Below, in pieces: positions 62,242-64,000 of a stretch of DNA of 64,000 nt. Positions within the stretch are counted from its first letter, which is position 1. Every line of letters starts with the position of its first letter. Source of the DNA: Streptomyces cyaneus (GTDB taxonomy: Bacteria > Actinomycetota > Actinomycetes > Streptomycetales > Streptomycetaceae); assembly GCF_004028635.1 (NCBI RefSeq), contig NZ_ML138678.1:682001-746000 (forward strand). Reading direction: 5' to 3'. The translations under genes were made by a program, and so were the position numbers. Below the pieces are notes generated by a model. It was not told the DNA's origin, ran no database searches, and was given only the letters and a program-made list of their open reading frames with translations.

Positions 62242-62341
62242 GCGAGCCCCTTCGCTGATTCTCACCACGGTCGGCTCATCGTAGGTGGCACACGCCATGT
62301 TGGCCGATCCTTATCTTGCCCCTACCATCTCGAACGACAAG

Positions 62342-62445
62342 GACGACGGCGAGACGGAAGTCCGGTGCAAATCCGGCACGGTCGCGCCACTGTGTGCCAC
62401 CCCTCCACCAGGAGGCGGTGGTGAGTCAGACCCAACGCCGTCGTC
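62342..62445 (+). ncRNA. Cobalamin riboswitch
   Basis: Stem P1 is GACGACGGCG (62342-62351) with CGCCGTCGTC (62436-62445), ten perfect pairs. Between are GGAAGTCCGGTGCAAATCC, a GCGCCACTGT B12 box, a hairpin CTCCACCAGGAGGCGGTGG, and GAGTCAGACC, in the order of cobalamin aptamers. It lies 49 bases before cbtB, whose Shine-Dalgarno is exposed or hidden by the downstream GGGA/TCCC element. Cobalamin would repress cobalt uptake. Confidence 0.85.
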
Positions 62446-62494
62446 GAGTGCTCCACACGATCGCGGGACGCGTTGTTCCCGAGGAGGTCTCGCC

Positions 62495-62716
62495 ATGGCG
62501 CAGTCCACTGCCGCCCCTGCCCCCACCACCCAGCCTGCCGTCGCACCCCTGCCGCTGAAGGCGCTCGCCCCCTGGGCAGTGTTCTTCGGTGTCCTGATGC
62601 TGGTCCTGCTGTACTTCGTCGGCGCCGAGCAGGGCGCCACCTCCGTACTCTCCGGCGAGGGCGTGCACGAGTGGGTGCACGACGCACGCCACCTGCTCGG
62701 CTTCCCCTGCCACTGA
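62495..62716 (+). CDS. cbtB: Cobalt transporter subunit CbtB
   Basis: 73 residues with one helix (APWAVFFGVLMLVLLYFVGAEQG) and the histidine-rich C-terminal motif VHEWVHDARHLLGFPCH typical of CbtB. GAGGAGG stands seven bases before the ATG. Under the riboswitch and 16 bases before cbtA. Confidence 0.9.
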   Translation: MAQSTAAPAPTTQPAVAPLPLKALAPWAVFFGVLMLVLLYFVGAEQGATSVLSGEGVHEWVHDARHLLGFPCH

Positions 62717-62732
62717 GGCGGGCGGGACACCG

Positions 62733-63476
62733 ATGAATTCCGCCATAGTGCGCACCCTGCTCGTGCGTGGCATGCTCGCCGGGCTGATCGCAGCCGTCCC
62801 GGCTCTGCTCTTCGCCTACCTCGTCGGCGAAGGGCCGGTCGACGCGGCGATCGCTTTCGAGTCGGCCAACTCCCACGAACACGGTGAGGAATTGGTCAGC
62901 CGGTCCGTACAGTCGACCGCCGGTCTGGCCACCGGCATGCTGATCTTCGGCATCGCGGTCGGCGGGATCGCCGCGCTCGCCTTCTGCTTCGCTCTGGGGC
63001 GAGTCGGCCGGTTCTCACCCAGGGCCACCGCGGCGCTGACCGCGCTGGCCGCGTTCCTCCTCATGTATCTGGTGCCGATGCTGAAGTACCCGGCGAGCCC
63101 GCCCGCGGTGGGCAACCCGGACACCATCGGTCAGCGCACCGCGCTGTTCTTCCTGATGATCGTGCTCAGTGTGCTGCTGGGCATCGCGGCGACCATGCTC
63201 GGCCGCCGCCTGGCACCCCGCTGGGGCAACTGGAACGCCTCCGTCACCGCCGCCCTCGCCTTCGCGGCAGCAGTGACTGTGGCCGTGGTGTTCCTGCCCT
63301 CCGGGGACAACATCCCCAAGGGGTTCCCGGCCTCGGACCTGTGGGAGTTCCGGCTCGCGTCGATCGGCATCCAAGCGGTGCTGTGGGTCGGCTTCGGGCT
63401 GCTCTTCGGATACCTCGCCGAGCGCGTCCTCGCCCCCAGCCCGGTGCCCCATCGGGCGCCGGCGCCGGTGGCCTGA
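62733..63476 (+). CDS. cbtA: Cobalt transporter subunit CbtA
   Basis: 247 residues with six or so helices: TLLVRGMLAGLIAAVPALLFAYLVGE, GLATGMLIFGIAVGGIAALAFCFALGR, TAALTALAAFLLMYLVPMLKYPASPPAVG, LFFLMIVLSVLLGIAATML and two more. The FESAN...EHGEELVSRSVQSTAGL and KYPASPPAVGNPDTIGQRT motifs are CbtA signatures. Last gene of the riboswitch operon; a strong hairpin follows. Confidence 0.92.
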   Translation: MNSAIVRTLLVRGMLAGLIAAVPALLFAYLVGEGPVDAAIAFESANSHEHGEELVSRSVQSTAGLATGMLIFGIAVGGIAALAFCFALGRVGRFSPRATAALTALAAFLLMYLVPMLKYPASPPAVGNPDTIGQRTALFFLMIVLSVLLGIAATMLGRRLAPRWGNWNASVTAALAFAAAVTVAVVFLPSGDNIPKGFPASDLWEFRLASIGIQAVLWVGFGLLFGYLAERVLAPSPVPHRAPAPVA

Positions 63477-63493
63477 TCCGCCACACACTGCGA

Positions 63494-63527
63494 CAGGACC
63501 CGCCGGGGGCGCGCCCGGCGGGTCCTG
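63494..63527 (+). terminator. 14-base stem terminator after cbtA
   Basis: CAGGACCCGCCGGG (63494-63507) pairs perfectly with CCCGGCGGGTCCTG (63514-63527) across a six-base loop, 17 bases after the cbtA stop. Confidence 0.85.
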
Positions 63528-63774
63528 CCGTTTCCCTGCCCGCGATGCCGACGTGCAGCGCCGTCATTCCTGTGGGGGCGATCAGGCGAGCCCGCTCTGT
63601 ATCCCCATTACGAGGAGCGGCCCGCCGGCCCCACCAGCCGGCAACAGGGCTCCACCCGCGCCCGCCCGGGTGGGGTGCAGTCGGCCGCAGAGGCCGACCC
63701 CTGTCCGTAGACCTTGGAAAGTTCGGTCCCAGCCGCGTTTCCGCGGGTAAGAACGTTTCTGCATAGATGACCAC
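63528..63774. other. Intergenic region without recognised gene
   Basis: Between the cbtA terminator and the tRNA I see no convincing coding sequence, promoter or repeat; short open frames on both strands lack ribosome binding sites and family motifs. Confidence 0.5.
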
Positions 63775-63851
63775 TGGTGGGGCGGGTGGGACTCGAACCC
63801 ACAGCCGACGGATTATGAGTCCGCTGCTCTAACCGGCTGAGCTACCGCCCC
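63775..63851 (-). tRNA. tRNA with CAU anticodon (tRNA-Met, possibly tRNA-Ile2)
   Basis: On the minus strand the acceptor GGGGCGG pairs with CCGCCCC, D-arm AGCTC...GAGC, anticodon arm with loop CTCATAA (anticodon CAU), and T-arm with GGTTCGAGTCCC are all present. The 3' ACCA is encoded. CAU is read as elongator Met, or as Ile2 if lysidylated; identity elements cannot be settled by eye. It is not an initiator (first pair G-C intact). Confidence 0.9.
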
Positions 63852-64000
63852 ATAGCGGCGTGTCGCGTACATGTGTGCGCGCCGTCTGCCGCAGCATAGC
63901 CGCTCATACGATCTCCTGCTTCGTATGGTCGACTTCGCATGCCCTGAAGGACTCCGCCTCGACCTGCACGGTTCCCAGGAATCGAGGGCGGACGTGAAAA
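63852..64000. other. Window end, no gene assigned
   Basis: An open frame on the plus strand from ATG 63925 runs off the window (MVDFACPEGLRLDLHG...), but it has no ribosome binding site and no family resemblance that I can see. Confidence 0.3.

Noticed and set aside
63775..64000. tRNA as an integration site for a mobile element
   Set aside because: No integrase, direct repeat of the tRNA 3' end or phage gene is visible within the window.

Overview
The window is very GC-rich, with strong G/C bias at third codon positions, frequent GTG starts, GGAGG-type ribosome binding sites, and many ATGA/GTGA start-stop overlaps. Gene content (SARP-type domains, DUF1876, SCO4225-family and SAV_2336-type proteins, an mbl-like gene, matB next to a single-chain carboxyltransferase) points to a Streptomyces chromosome. 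From memory the order GntR - transporter - MatB - carboxyltransferase - protease/ATPase genes - mbl resembles the S. coelicolor SCO2442-SCO2451 neighbourhood; I could not check this by alignment.

Layout. 0-7 kb: IclR regulator and SMP-30 lactonase, a divergent TerD-nuclease fusion, small conserved genes, two decayed genes and a secreted metzincin-like protease. 7-21 kb: PucR-type regulator, DUF2613 and DUF3068 proteins, then a tightly packed glycan locus (GT4, two methyltransferases, a giant AftD-like GT-C arabinofuranosyltransferase, a condensation-fold acyltransferase, a DMT permease, a Trm112 protein, an FkbM methyltransferase). This looks like a cell-envelope glycan assembly and decoration operon. 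21-29 kb: DUF1062, ATP-grasp, a MerR-PP2C fusion, a TetR/membrane pair with tandem palindromic operators, and an acyltransferase coupled to a REC/GGDEF-like/GT2 fusion.

29-34 kb: malonate locus (GntR regulator, MatC-like transporter, MatB, carboxyltransferase) with two half-palindromic operators flanking the promoter. 34-42 kb: a three-gene, overlapping or closely spaced set encoding a trypsin-VMAP protein, a MoxR AAA+ ATPase and a 1573-residue protein carrying a SAV_2336/vWA-like region, a pseudokinase, a SARP-like wHTH-BTAD module and a degenerate HAD domain. It matches the general plan of NTP-dependent vWA-MoxR-VMAP conflict systems and is the best candidate for an unusual system here. 42-48 kb: mbl, a lipoprotein, an OmpR/HK pair and small proteins.

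48-56 kb: a CitB/DcuS-type two-component system divergent from a tctCBA tricarboxylate transporter operon with a universal stress protein, then VanW. 56-64 kb: a duplicated SCO4225-type membrane protein, a secreted lipase, a decayed stretch, a secreted PGRP-type amidase, a degenerate histidine-phosphatase homologue, a cobalamin riboswitch driving cbtB-cbtA, and a CAU-anticodon tRNA. No CRISPR array, insertion sequence or prophage was seen. A recurring oddity is short exact tandem duplication at gene ends, three times producing in-frame double stop codons.
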